Origin: an uncultured Holophagaceae bacterium
Lineage (GTDB): Bacteria > Acidobacteriota > Holophagae > Holophagales > Holophagaceae
Length of the DNA: 5,366 bases
Direction of reading: 5' to 3'
Assembly (NCBI GenBank): GCA_903927605.1
Contig: CAIYNT010000150.1
Span: 1 to 5,366 of the forward strand
Shown: piece after piece, positions 1 through 5,366 of the stretch
Numbering within the stretch: position 1 is the stretch's first letter
Layout: every line of letters starts with the position of its first letter
The notes under the pieces: generated by a model
Seen by the model: the letters and a program-made list of their open reading frames with translations, nothing else
What the model was told of the DNA's origin: nothing
Database searches by the model: none
Translations under genes and position numbers: made by a program

Positions 1-123
1 CCGCCCCAGTTGCGGCCCACCGCGGAGGCCTATGCCATGCAGTGGAAGTTCGAACCTGCCTTGCTGAATGGGCAGCCTCAGTACGCCCGTTTCAAACTGA
101 CCATGCCCTTCCGTCTCAAGTAG
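1..123 (+). CDS. TonB-family energy transducer, C-terminal fragment (5' end outside window)
   Basis: The reading frame is open from base 1 and ends at TAG 121-123, giving the last 40 residues of a protein. The segment AYAMQWKFEPALLNGQPQ, followed by ARFKLTMPFRLK, matches the end of the TonB C-terminal domain: an alanine helix leading to W-x-F-x-PA, then x-NG-x-P and a last beta-strand ending in an aromatic/basic tail. In the family this periplasmic domain contacts the TonB box of outer-membrane receptors and passes on energy from ExbB/ExbD. The gene lies 46 bases before exbB on the same strand, as expected for a tonB-exbB-exbD operon. The proline-rich spacer and the N-terminal membrane anchor would lie to the left of the window. 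Other proteins with a TonB-C domain cannot be excluded from so short a piece, but the exbB/exbD neighbours make a real energy transducer the best reading. Confidence 0.82.
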   Translation, partial: PPQLRPTAEAYAMQWKFEPALLNGQPQYARFKLTMPFRLK

Positions 124-169
124 CCTTCACCTTCCTCTGTCATCCACCTTTTCTATACAAGGAAACCTC

Positions 170-898
170 ATGAACCTGCTCGCCTCCCCCCTCCTGCTTG
201 CCCTTGCCGAAGGCGGCCACGACAGCTTCTCGCCTGTCGAGCTCTTCAAAGGGGCCTCCATCGCCAACAAGGGGATCATCATCATCCTCATCGTGCTCTT
301 CTGCTACACGATCTACGTGGCCGTCGAGCGCTTCGTCACCTATGCCCAGAGCAGCCAGGCTTCTGACAAGTTCCTCAAGCTCTTCATGGACACCCTCCGG
401 CGCGGCGACTTTGAAGCCGCCAAGCGGGCCGCCACCACCCACAACAAGAGCCACATCGCCCTCGTGCTCAAGCACGGCCTGGACATCTTCCAGTACGAGA
501 AGCAGCTCAAGACCACGAGTCCCACGCATGACGCCATCCAGCCCGTAGAGCGCGCCATCCTGCGCGGCACCGCCGAAGTCGTCGAGCTCCTCAAGAAGGG
601 CATGAGCGGCCTGGGCACCATCGGCGCCCTGGCCCCCTTCATCGGCCTGCTCGGCACCGTGATCGGCATCATCAAGGTGTTCTCTGACCTGAAGAGCAAG
701 GGCGCCGGCGACATCAACGCCCTGGCCGGCTCCATCGGTGAGGCCCTCGCCACCACCGCCCTCGGCCTCTTCGTGGCCATCCCGGCCGTGTGGATCTACA
801 ACCTGCTGACCAACAAGCAGGACGTGGTCGTCACCAACATCAACAACGCGGCCTCGCAGATGATCGACGAGTTCATCCGCCGCGAGAGCCAGAGCTAG
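170..898 (+). CDS. exbB: ExbB/TolQ/MotA-family proton channel subunit
   Basis: This 242-residue protein is the channel-forming inner-membrane subunit that, with ExbD, turns proton flow into work on TonB. The start ATG follows AAGGAA (159-164) at 5-base spacing. Membrane segment 1 is at about residues 36-52, and the cytoplasmic loop runs to about 145. Segments 2 and 3 follow at about 148-170 and 188-213. The family signature is clear: ALAPFIGLLGTVIGI at 153-167, then GEALATTALGLFVAIPAV at 190-207. Thr163, Glu191 and Thr196 fall at the same spacing as Thr148, Glu176 and Thr181 of E. coli ExbB, the polar residues lining the channel, so the protein should be functional. The first residues (about 3-13) are also hydrophobic, giving a short extra N-terminal stretch. 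TolQ is the alternative name, but the TonB-like neighbour and the absence of tolA/tolB favour ExbB. Confidence 0.93.
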   Translation: MNLLASPLLLALAEGGHDSFSPVELFKGASIANKGIIIILIVLFCYTIYVAVERFVTYAQSSQASDKFLKLFMDTLRRGDFEAAKRAATTHNKSHIALVLKHGLDIFQYEKQLKTTSPTHDAIQPVERAILRGTAEVVELLKKGMSGLGTIGALAPFIGLLGTVIGIIKVFSDLKSKGAGDINALAGSIGEALATTALGLFVAIPAVWIYNLLTNKQDVVVTNINNAASQMIDEFIRRESQS

Positions 899-954
899 GC
901 AGGCACCCACCCGCCCGGGGGCGCGAGCCTCCGGATCATTCAGAGGAGAACACC

Positions 955-1449
955 ATGGATGCAGGTGGAGGCAAGAAGGGTGGCGTCAAGGCTGACATCA
1001 ACGTCACCCCCCTTGTGGACATCGTGCTGGTGCTGCTGATCATCTTCATCGTGATCACGCCCGCCGTGAACAGCAGCGTGAAGCTGCCGCTCGCCAAGCA
1101 CAGCCCCAAGGCCGAGAAGAACAAGGATGAGAAGTACCTCACCCTGCTCTTCCAGTCCAAGCGCAATGAGAAATACGAAGTGATCGGCCCTGGTCCCATC
1201 CTCATCGACGACAAGGATGCCAAGGACCTGGCCTTCTTCATCAACAACGAAGGCCAGCGCCAGCAGCTGGAGGACTTCATCAACCGCAATGTCACCGCAC
1301 TGAGCCAGAAGGTGGTCTTCGTGAAGGCCGATGCCGACCTGCCCTTCAAGTACATCAATGAACTGTTCCAGGTCTGCCGGAAGGGTGGCGCCGACGAGGC
1401 GTCCATCGTCACCAGCGAAGACAAGGACGTGAAGGAAGGGGGCAAGTAA
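955..1449 (+). CDS. exbD: ExbD/TolR-family biopolymer transport protein, first copy
   Basis: This 164-residue ExbD-family protein has a short cytoplasmic N-terminus, one membrane helix and a periplasmic domain. The ATG at 955 is chosen because GAGGAG (943-948) lies 6 bases before it; the open frame extends further upstream, but only into exbB coding sequence and without a family match. The signature DINVTPLVDIVLVLLIIFIV spans residues 14-33, and Asp22 aligns with the essential proton-carrying Asp25 of E. coli ExbD. The end of the periplasmic domain is recognisable at VVFVKADADLPFKYINELF followed by VCRKGGADEASIVT. At 164 residues it is longer than E. coli ExbD (141), with a charged insert after the membrane helix (KAEKNKDEK) and an extra stretch around residues 80-115. 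It follows exbB by 56 bases and overlaps the next exbD by one base. Confidence 0.92.
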   Translation: MDAGGGKKGGVKADINVTPLVDIVLVLLIIFIVITPAVNSSVKLPLAKHSPKAEKNKDEKYLTLLFQSKRNEKYEVIGPGPILIDDKDAKDLAFFINNEGQRQQLEDFINRNVTALSQKVVFVKADADLPFKYINELFQVCRKGGADEASIVTSEDKDVKEGGK

Positions 1450-1949
1450 TGGATGCCGGTAGCCCCAAGAGCAAAATGAAATCCGATATCAACGTCACCC
1501 CGTTGATCGACATCGTGCTGGTGCTGCTCATCGTCTTCATCGTGATGGTCCCCGGCCTCGACAAGGCGACCAAGGTGGTGGTGCCCCAGGTCCAGGTGCT
1601 CGCCAAGCCACCCGCGCCCGATCCCAACAACATCCTGATCCAGATCGATCAGGAAGGGACAATGACGCTTCAGCAGGACAAGATCGATGCCCAGGGGTTG
1701 AAGGACAAGCTCCCGGAGGCGGTTATGTTGCAGCCCCTCAACTACCGGAAGGTCTTCCTGAAGGTGGACGAGGATGTGAAGTTCCAGGCCATGGTGGACG
1801 TGCTCGACGCCATTCGCGTCGCCTCAAACACTGCCAAGCAGAAGTCCCTCGAACTGCCAGACAAGTTTCTGGGCCAGGACGGCGGCGACGTGAAAGTGGC
1901 CGTTTCCCTCCGGAAGCGCCCTGCCGCTGTCACGGCACCCGTCAGTTAG
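1449..1949 (+). CDS. exbD: ExbD/TolR-family biopolymer transport protein, second copy
   Basis: This second ExbD-family protein has 166 residues. Its ATG shares its A with the TAA stop of the first copy (TAATG), which suggests translational coupling; a purine-rich GGAAGGGGG just upstream (from about 1435) can act as ribosome binding site. Residues 13-32 (DINVTPLIDIVLVLLIVFIV) form the signature and membrane helix, with Asp21 in the proton-carrying position. The periplasmic part is recognisable (ILIQIDQEGTMTL, then VFLKVDEDVKFQAMVDVLDA) but diverges strongly from the first copy, and its C-terminal tail is basic and then Ala/Pro-rich. Both copies start MDAG and share long identical nucleotide runs in the helix region, so they look like a tandem duplication with a conserved channel part and specialised periplasmic parts. 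The two may form mixed ExbD pairs within one ExbB pentamer; that is inference. Confidence 0.92.
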   Translation: MDAGSPKSKMKSDINVTPLIDIVLVLLIVFIVMVPGLDKATKVVVPQVQVLAKPPAPDPNNILIQIDQEGTMTLQQDKIDAQGLKDKLPEAVMLQPLNYRKVFLKVDEDVKFQAMVDVLDAIRVASNTAKQKSLELPDKFLGQDGGDVKVAVSLRKRPAAVTAPVS

Positions 1950-1965
1950 TTAGTCTTGAGCCACA

Positions 1966-1994
1966 GAAAAGGGCCCCGATCCGGGGCCCTTTTC
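1966..1994. terminator. Bidirectional intrinsic terminator between convergent genes
   Basis: A perfect 13-bp inverted repeat (GAAAAGGGCCCCG at 1966-1978 and its complement at 1982-1994) has a 3-base ATC loop. The GC-rich core is flanked by AAAA on one side and TTTT on the other, so on either strand the RNA reads A-tract, GC stem, U-tract. It begins 16 bases after the stop of the second exbD and overlaps the stop codon (TGA, read 1995-1993) of the transporter gene coming from the other side. It should therefore end both transcripts. The U-tract is short (four U), so efficiency is not certain. Confidence 0.9.
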
Positions 1995-2880
1995 ATGCCC
2001 GCCGACGGTGTCCAAGCACGGTCCCGTAGGCCACCCCGGCCACGGTGATGAGGACTCCCACAATCCCTGGAACCGTGGCCCGCTCCTTCAGCAGAGGCAC
2101 GGCGAGCAGATACTGGATGATGGGCAGCAGCTGGAGCCAGACCGCGGCCTCGGATACGGGCAGGGTGCCATAGGCATCCGACATGAGGATCTGACCGCCG
2201 TAGGCCAGCAGGCTCATGAGAATGGCCAGCCCCCAGGGACCGAGACCACCCGGCCAGGGGGACAGGGCGAAGGGCAGCACCACGGGCAGTCCGGCCACGC
2301 AGAAAAAGAAGAAGATCGTGGCGGCATTGTCCGTGTGCCGCACGGCCCGGATGGCATTGGCACTGGTGGCGGCGAAGACGGCGGCCGCCAGCGCCGCCAG
2401 CTCGCCTCGGCCAAAACCGAAGCCGAGGTGGCCCTGGCTCAGGACCAGCGCCACGCCGAGGGAGGCCGCGAGGATGGCCAGCCAGAGATGAATGGTGGGC
2501 CGTTCCTTGAAGATCACCAGGGACATGACCGTGGCGATCACCGGAAACACGTTGTAGAGGATGCCCGCCTCTCCAGCCGGGATGTGGGCCAGGGCGTAGA
2601 AGTAGAGCACCACCACTGCGCCGCCCGACAGCCCACGCGCCACCAGCAGGCGATAGTTGCTGGGCCGGTACAGGCCGGGAATCAGGCCAAAAGCCGCCAG
2701 GCTGACCAGGGCGCCCACCACGAAGCGCAGCACCGCGAGGTGGCCCGCCGTGAAGCCCATGCCCGGGAGCGTGAGCTTGCGCGCCAGGATGGCCATCAGG
2801 CCGAAGCAGAGCGCCGACGCCGCCAACTCCGCCCGCGCCACCATGCGGCGGTGGGACTGGGCGGCGGTGAAGGCAGTCAT
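1993..2880 (-). CDS. EamA-type drug/metabolite transporter (DMT superfamily)
   Basis: This inner-membrane transporter of 295 residues has about ten membrane helices arranged as two EamA repeats. Repeat 1 spans roughly residues 17-145 and ends with the typical pattern GEAGILYNVFPVIATVMSL followed by FKERPT. Repeat 2, roughly 160-290, mirrors it with SEAAVWLQLLPIIQYLLAV, LLKERAT and GVLITVAGVAYG. The acidic-then-hydrophobic helix followed by KER before the next helix is the hallmark of the family. The start chosen is the ATG at 2880, with GGAG just upstream and 295 residues being normal for the family. ATGs at 2889 and 2949 are in frame, but the extension from 2949 is polar and unlike the family. 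The substrate cannot be told from sequence; relatives export amino acids, nucleosides or metabolites. It converges on the exbD operon and is downstream of the DUF512 gene on the same strand, with 129 bases between, so co-transcription is uncertain. Confidence 0.88.
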   Translation of the reverse strand: MTAFTAAQSHRRMVARAELAASALCFGLMAILARKLTLPGMGFTAGHLAVLRFVVGALVSLAAFGLIPGLYRPSNYRLLVARGLSGGAVVVLYFYALAHIPAGEAGILYNVFPVIATVMSLVIFKERPTIHLWLAILAASLGVALVLSQGHLGFGFGRGELAALAAAVFAATSANAIRAVRHTDNAATIFFFFCVAGLPVVLPFALSPWPGGLGPWGLAILMSLLAYGGQILMSDAYGTLPVSEAAVWLQLLPIIQYLLAVPLLKERATVPGIVGVLITVAGVAYGTVLGHRRRA

Positions 2881-2951
2881 GCTCTCCATCCTGCCTGGAT
2901 TGGCCCTCTTTGAACGATACGAACAGGGGCCAGACATCCGGCCATTCACTT

Positions 2952-2976
2952 TTTATAACTCCGGGCAAGCCCAGAG
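2952..2976 (-). promoter_or_regulatory. Weak terminator stem plus TATAAA box between DUF512 gene and transporter
   Basis: Reading the - strand, CTCTGGG-CTTG-CCCGGAG (2976-2959) can form a 7-bp stem with one G-U pair and a tetraloop. TTATAAAAAG follows directly. The A/T run could be a poor tail for termination of the DUF512 transcript, or TATAAA (2957-2952) could be a -10 box for the transporter, about 72 bases before its chosen start. No good -35 hexamer sits at 16-18 bases upstream of it. This A/T patch stands out in otherwise GC-rich DNA, but its role is only a suggestion. Nothing else is seen in the 2881-3009 spacer. Confidence 0.25.
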
Positions 2977-3009
2977 CCCAGTTTCCGACCTTGTGGAGAC
3001 CACGACGAA

Positions 3010-4485
3010 TCAGGGGTTGTACGCTCCCTGGGGCTGGTTCAGCCCTGCGGCATGGAAGACCGACTGCAGGGCACCGCGGAAGGCACCACGATCGGCGGCC
3101 TCCAGATGATCCAGCAGGTGGGACAGGTTGGCGCCGCTGGGCACGGTGGGCACGCCTAGCTCCGCCGCCAGCTGAGGCAGGGTCAGATCATCGAGGAAGG
3201 TGCCTTCCTCACGCACCACCACCCCCCGCAGGGTGTACTGGTCCGTGGGGCCCGTGTGCGTGCGCAGGCTGGCCGAGGGCACCACCACCGCGTCCACCCA
3301 GTCCGGTTTGCCACCCTTGGCATCCCGGTCAGCATGGGCGGCGTATTTCAGGTCCGCACCGCAGAGCAACCCCGCGACGGTGACGGTTTCGCCGAAGCTG
3401 AAGTTCGTCGCGGCGATCACTCGCAGATGACTGCCCACGGCGCGATTCAGCTCCGCCGCCACGCGACTGAGGGTCGGCGCGAAGCTCGCCCCCGTCAGCA
3501 GCAGCACCCGGCGGCCGGCGAAGCCCTGGGCCTTCGGACTCTTGATGAAGCGACGGCTGTGTTCCAGGAAGCGCCGCACGAGACCCACGCCGTTCTCCAA
3601 CTGGGCCCAGGATTTCGAGTAGAAGGAGCGGCCCGGCACCTCGATCCCCGCGCGAGTGAACCATTCGTCCGCCAGCAGCAGCCAAGGCTCACCGCCATTG
3701 GCCTGGGCGTACTTCCGGACGGCCGGCGTCCACCGGGCCACCCAATCCCTGGCGAAAGCGGGATCGACATCCTGCACGGAAGGCAGGTTCTCGCGATGGG
3801 CCGTGAGGCCCACAGGCACGCAGGAGAGGCTCAGCACACTGCCCCGCCCTTCCTTGCGGCGGGCCCAGAGGTCCTCCAGGGTGCGCTGCCAGACCTCGCC
3901 ATCGTTGAGACCCGGCGCCACCACTGCCTGGGTGTGGACATCGATACCGCCTGCCAGCAGGTGATCGAGCTTGCGGAGGATGTCGCCCTCGCGGGGATTA
4001 CCCACCACCCGGATGCGGGCCTCCGGCTCCGTGGCGTGGACCGACACATGGATGGGACTCAGGCGCTCGCGTACGATGCGGTCCAGCTCCGCGTCATCGC
4101 TGCTCGACAGGGTCGTGAAGTGGCCGTAGAGGAAGGACAGGCGGATGTCCTCGTCCTTCAGGTAGAGCGATTTCCGGAAGCCCTTGGGCATCTGGTGGAC
4201 GAAGCAGAACACACAGTTCTGCTTGCAGACCTTCACCTCGTCCTGGGCCAGGTCCACGCCGATCCCTTCGCCGCCGTTCTCCACCAAGGCCTCGAAGGTG
4301 CTGCCATCCGGCCGCTGCACGAGCAGCTGGGCCTCGTCCTCCCGGGTGATGAGGAACTGGTAGTTCAGCTGGTCCAGCACCGCCTCGCCATGGATCTCCA
4401 GCAGCGTATCACCGGGACGGATGCCGGCCTCCTCGGCCAAGCTGCCGGGTTCCACCGCGATGATCTGGACACCGATCTGAGCCAA
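3010..4485 (-). CDS. PDZ-like/radical SAM/DUF512 protein, function unknown
   Basis: This 491-residue protein belongs to the DUF512 family of putative Fe-S oxidoreductases. Residues about 4-68 form a PDZ-like domain (EPGSLAEEAGIRPGDTLLEI). The radical SAM core follows, with Cys87, Cys91 and Cys94 as CX3CX2C for the 4Fe-4S cluster, then the strongly family-specific HQMPKGFRKSLYLKD and RLSFLYGHFTTL, IHVSVHAT (145-152) and VVAPGLNDG (188-196). The DUF512 part contains ENGVG (297-301), LLLTGASF (328-335), FGETVTVAGLL (364-374) and FLDDLT (430-435). Its reaction is not known. The start chosen is TTG at 4485, 6-7 bases after GGGGGGA, giving the usual family N-terminus; a TTG at 4536 would add 17 unrelated residues (PGQPIPPRLKGPGG...) and has no ribosome binding site. 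No ATG is available near the domain start. The gene follows the EF-G-like gene on the same strand. Confidence 0.9.
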   Translation of the reverse strand: MAQIGVQIIAVEPGSLAEEAGIRPGDTLLEIHGEAVLDQLNYQFLITREDEAQLLVQRPDGSTFEALVENGGEGIGVDLAQDEVKVCKQNCVFCFVHQMPKGFRKSLYLKDEDIRLSFLYGHFTTLSSSDDAELDRIVRERLSPIHVSVHATEPEARIRVVGNPREGDILRKLDHLLAGGIDVHTQAVVAPGLNDGEVWQRTLEDLWARRKEGRGSVLSLSCVPVGLTAHRENLPSVQDVDPAFARDWVARWTPAVRKYAQANGGEPWLLLADEWFTRAGIEVPGRSFYSKSWAQLENGVGLVRRFLEHSRRFIKSPKAQGFAGRRVLLLTGASFAPTLSRVAAELNRAVGSHLRVIAATNFSFGETVTVAGLLCGADLKYAAHADRDAKGGKPDWVDAVVVPSASLRTHTGPTDQYTLRGVVVREEGTFLDDLTLPQLAAELGVPTVPSGANLSHLLDHLEAADRGAFRGALQSVFHAAGLNQPQGAYNP

Positions 4486-4488
4486 GAA

Positions 4489-4522
4489 GAATCCCCCCGG
4501 GCCTTTCAGTCTGGGGGGAATT
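4489..4522 (-). promoter_or_regulatory. Hairpin that can mask the Shine-Dalgarno sequence of the DUF512 gene
   Basis: On the - strand, AATTCCCCCC (4522-4513) can pair with GGGGGGATTC (4498-4489) across a 14-base loop. The helix has six G-C pairs and one A-U pair, then a mismatch and weaker pairs. The right arm is the only good ribosome binding site for the TTG start at 4485, so folding would block initiation. In the alternative TTG start at 4536 the same bases would be coding. The pairing is seen in the sequence; a regulatory role is inference. Confidence 0.4.
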
Positions 4523-4560
4523 GGTTGACCGGGCAAGTCGGGATTACCGAATAGGGCCCA

Positions 4561-4678
4561 GCGAAGCGCGGCACTGCTGAGCCGGGCTTCTTCGCGGGGG
4601 TCCGGGGGTGTTCGCGCAGCGAAGCGGAGCGTGCCATTAGATCCTTGCGGCGTATGCGCCGCAAGGGGAACCCCCGGA
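4561..4678. repeat. Structured intergenic spacer with nested inverted repeats
   Basis: This spacer between the EF-G-like and DUF512 genes holds four possible helices. H1 is GAAGC-G-CGGC 4563-4572 with 4581-4590, with one G-G mismatch and an 8-base loop. H2 is TCCGGGGG 4601-4608 with CCCCCGGA 4671-4678, and it encloses the next two. H3 is TTCGC 4611-4615 with 4619-4623. H4 is CCTTGCGGCG 4643-4652 with 4657-4666. A direct repeat CAGCGAAGCG occurs at 4559-4568 and 4617-4626, and GGGGGT occurs twice around 4596-4609. The pattern suits either a dispersed REP-like intergenic repeat or a structured 3'/5' untranslated RNA. I do not recognise a known RNA family in it. Confidence 0.4.
4643..4666 (-). 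terminator. Candidate terminator stem after the EF-G-like gene, no U-tract
   Basis: A perfect 10-bp stem (CCTTGCGGCG and its complement) with a 4-base loop lies about 18 bases past the TAG stop of the EF-G-like gene on the - strand. The sequence that follows on that strand is GGATCTAATGG, with no run of T, so it is not a classical intrinsic terminator. It may stabilise the mRNA 3' end, or it may simply be part of the surrounding structured spacer. Confidence 0.35.
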
Positions 4679-4684
4679 TACTAA

Positions 4685-5366
4685 CTAGGCCGGCGCCTTG
4701 GTCTGCTTCCTTGCCTCGACCACCTTGTCGGCATCGCGGCCGATGAGTTCCTGCAGGTGGTGGAAGGCCCAGGTAAAGGAGCCGACGCCCATGGTGAGGC
4801 TGCGGAGCTCCACCACCACGTCGCTCATCTCGGCCTGGGGGATGTAGGCAGAGACAATGTCCCATCCGTTCCAGCCGGGCTTGGCGTCGAAGCCGAGCAC
4901 CTGGCCACCGCGGCGGCCGGTCACCAGGCGCTGGGCCTTGGGGGTGAACTCACTGGGCACGCTGATGTGGACCTCGCTGATGGGCTCCAGCAGAACCGGG
5001 TGGCAGACCGGTGCGGCCTCGTTCATGCCGATGCGGGCGGCGGTCTTGAAGGCCATGTCGGAGCTGTCGACGGTGTGGTAGCTGCCATCCACCAGGGCCA
5101 CATAGATGTCCACGACGGGGAAGCCCAGGGGACCGCGCTTCATCCAGTCCACCACGCCGTGCTCGACGGCACCGAAGAAGTTCTTGGGCACCACACCGCC
5201 CACGATCTTCTCCTCGAACTCGAAGCCTTCGCCCCGCTGCCTGGGCTTGACTTCCAGCCACACATCGCCGAACTGGCCATGGCCGCCGGTCTGGTGCTTG
5301 TGGCGGCCGTGGACCTTGGCGGCTTTCGTGAAGGTCTCGCGGTATGGGACCATGGGCGGGTGGTGC
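4685..5366 (-). CDS. Elongation factor G-like protein (EF-G2 type), C-terminal part (5' end outside window)
   Basis: The frame enters from the right edge (first complete codons HHPPMVPYRET) and ends at TAG 4687-4685, giving about 227 residues. It covers EF-G domains IV and V. Domain IV shows VPYRET, HKHQTGGHGQFGDVWLEV and GGVVPKNFFGAVEHG, and GSYHTVDSSDMAFKTA, where the histidine equals the domain IV tip residue (His583 in E. coli EF-G) that reaches the decoding site. Domain V shows LLEPISEVHISVPSE, GRRGGQVLGFDAKPGWNGW and LRSLTMGVGSFT. GHGQFGDV (canonical GRGQYGHV in E. coli) and the GFDAKPGW stretch resemble the EF-G-like/EF-G2 branch rather than the main FusA. The GTP-binding domain that would show whether it is an active GTPase is out of view. 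The ATG at 5353 is internal, not a start. Confidence 0.88.
   Translation of the reverse strand, partial: HHPPMVPYRETFTKAAKVHGRHKHQTGGHGQFGDVWLEVKPRQRGEGFEFEEKIVGGVVPKNFFGAVEHGVVDWMKRGPLGFPVVDIYVALVDGSYHTVDSSDMAFKTAARIGMNEAAPVCHPVLLEPISEVHISVPSEFTPKAQRLVTGRRGGQVLGFDAKPGWNGWDIVSAYIPQAEMSDVVVELRSLTMGVGSFTWAFHHLQELIGRDADKVVEARKQTKAPA

Noticed and set aside
140..910. - strand open frame (256 codons) opposite exbB
   Set aside because: It is an Asp/Glu/Gly/Val-rich shadow of exbB with no family match, and exbB is unambiguous.
790..954. Upstream in-frame start for the first exbD
   Set aside because: The extra 55 codons overlap exbB and resemble no ExbD N-terminus, while ATG 955 has a strong GAGGAG site at good spacing.
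2008..2913. Long + strand open frame (about 301 codons) opposite the transporter
   Set aside because: It is low-complexity (Gly, Gln, His, Arg rich) with no domain, and mirrors the codon bias of the transporter on the other strand.
1946..2968. Second - strand open frame (about 340 codons) overlapping the transporter in another frame
   Set aside because: Its composition is Arg/Gly/Pro/His-rich without membrane helices; the overlapping frame shows two clear EamA repeats.
3256..4554. Long + strand open frame (about 432 codons) opposite the DUF512 gene
   Set aside because: It is rich in His, Arg, Gly and Gln with no recognisable domain, and it lies wholly over a gene with clear family motifs. 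Long antisense frames are expected in GC-rich DNA.
4559..4626. Two copies of CAGCGAAGCG as a CRISPR or iteron array
   Set aside because: There are only two 10-base copies, with no regular spacers and no cas or replication genes nearby.
4601..4678. tRNA-like cloverleaf in the spacer
   Set aside because: The outer and inner helices suggest a junction, but helix sizes and spacing do not fit a tRNA, and there is no recognisable T-arm, anticodon arm or CCA-type end.

Overview
The window looks like ordinary chromosomal DNA from a GC-rich Gram-negative bacterium. It holds an energy-transduction operon on the + strand and three genes on the - strand. TonB/ExbB/ExbD genes imply an outer membrane. One exbB with two tandem exbD genes, a DUF512 radical SAM protein and an EF-G2-like factor together would fit Acidobacteriota (for example the Holophaga/Geothrix group) or a deltaproteobacterial-type lineage. 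The taxonomic guess is an inference from gene content only.

Layout, + strand: the last 40 codons of a TonB-family protein (1-123), then exbB (170-898), a first exbD (955-1449) and a second exbD (1449-1949), the two exbD genes being joined by a TAATG stop/start overlap. Together they form a tonB-exbB-exbD-exbD operon whose products would use the proton-motive force across the inner membrane to power outer-membrane transport. A 13-bp perfect inverted repeat (1966-1994) with T/A tracts on both flanks ends the operon and also serves the gene converging on it.

Layout, - strand, reading right to left: the C-terminal part of an EF-G-like translation factor (4685-5366, entering from beyond the right edge); a 149-base spacer rich in inverted repeats; a PDZ/radical SAM/DUF512 protein (3010-4485), probably started at TTG from a Shine-Dalgarno sequence that can be masked by a hairpin; a 129-base spacer with a weak terminator/promoter candidate; and an EamA-type drug/metabolite transporter (1993-2880), whose stop codon lies inside the bidirectional terminator.

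No mobile element, CRISPR array, rRNA or tRNA is seen, and I find no clear new multi-gene system. The points most worth a second look are the structured spacer between the EF-G-like gene and the DUF512 gene, the SD-masking hairpin before the DUF512 gene, and the paired, partly nucleotide-identical exbD genes.
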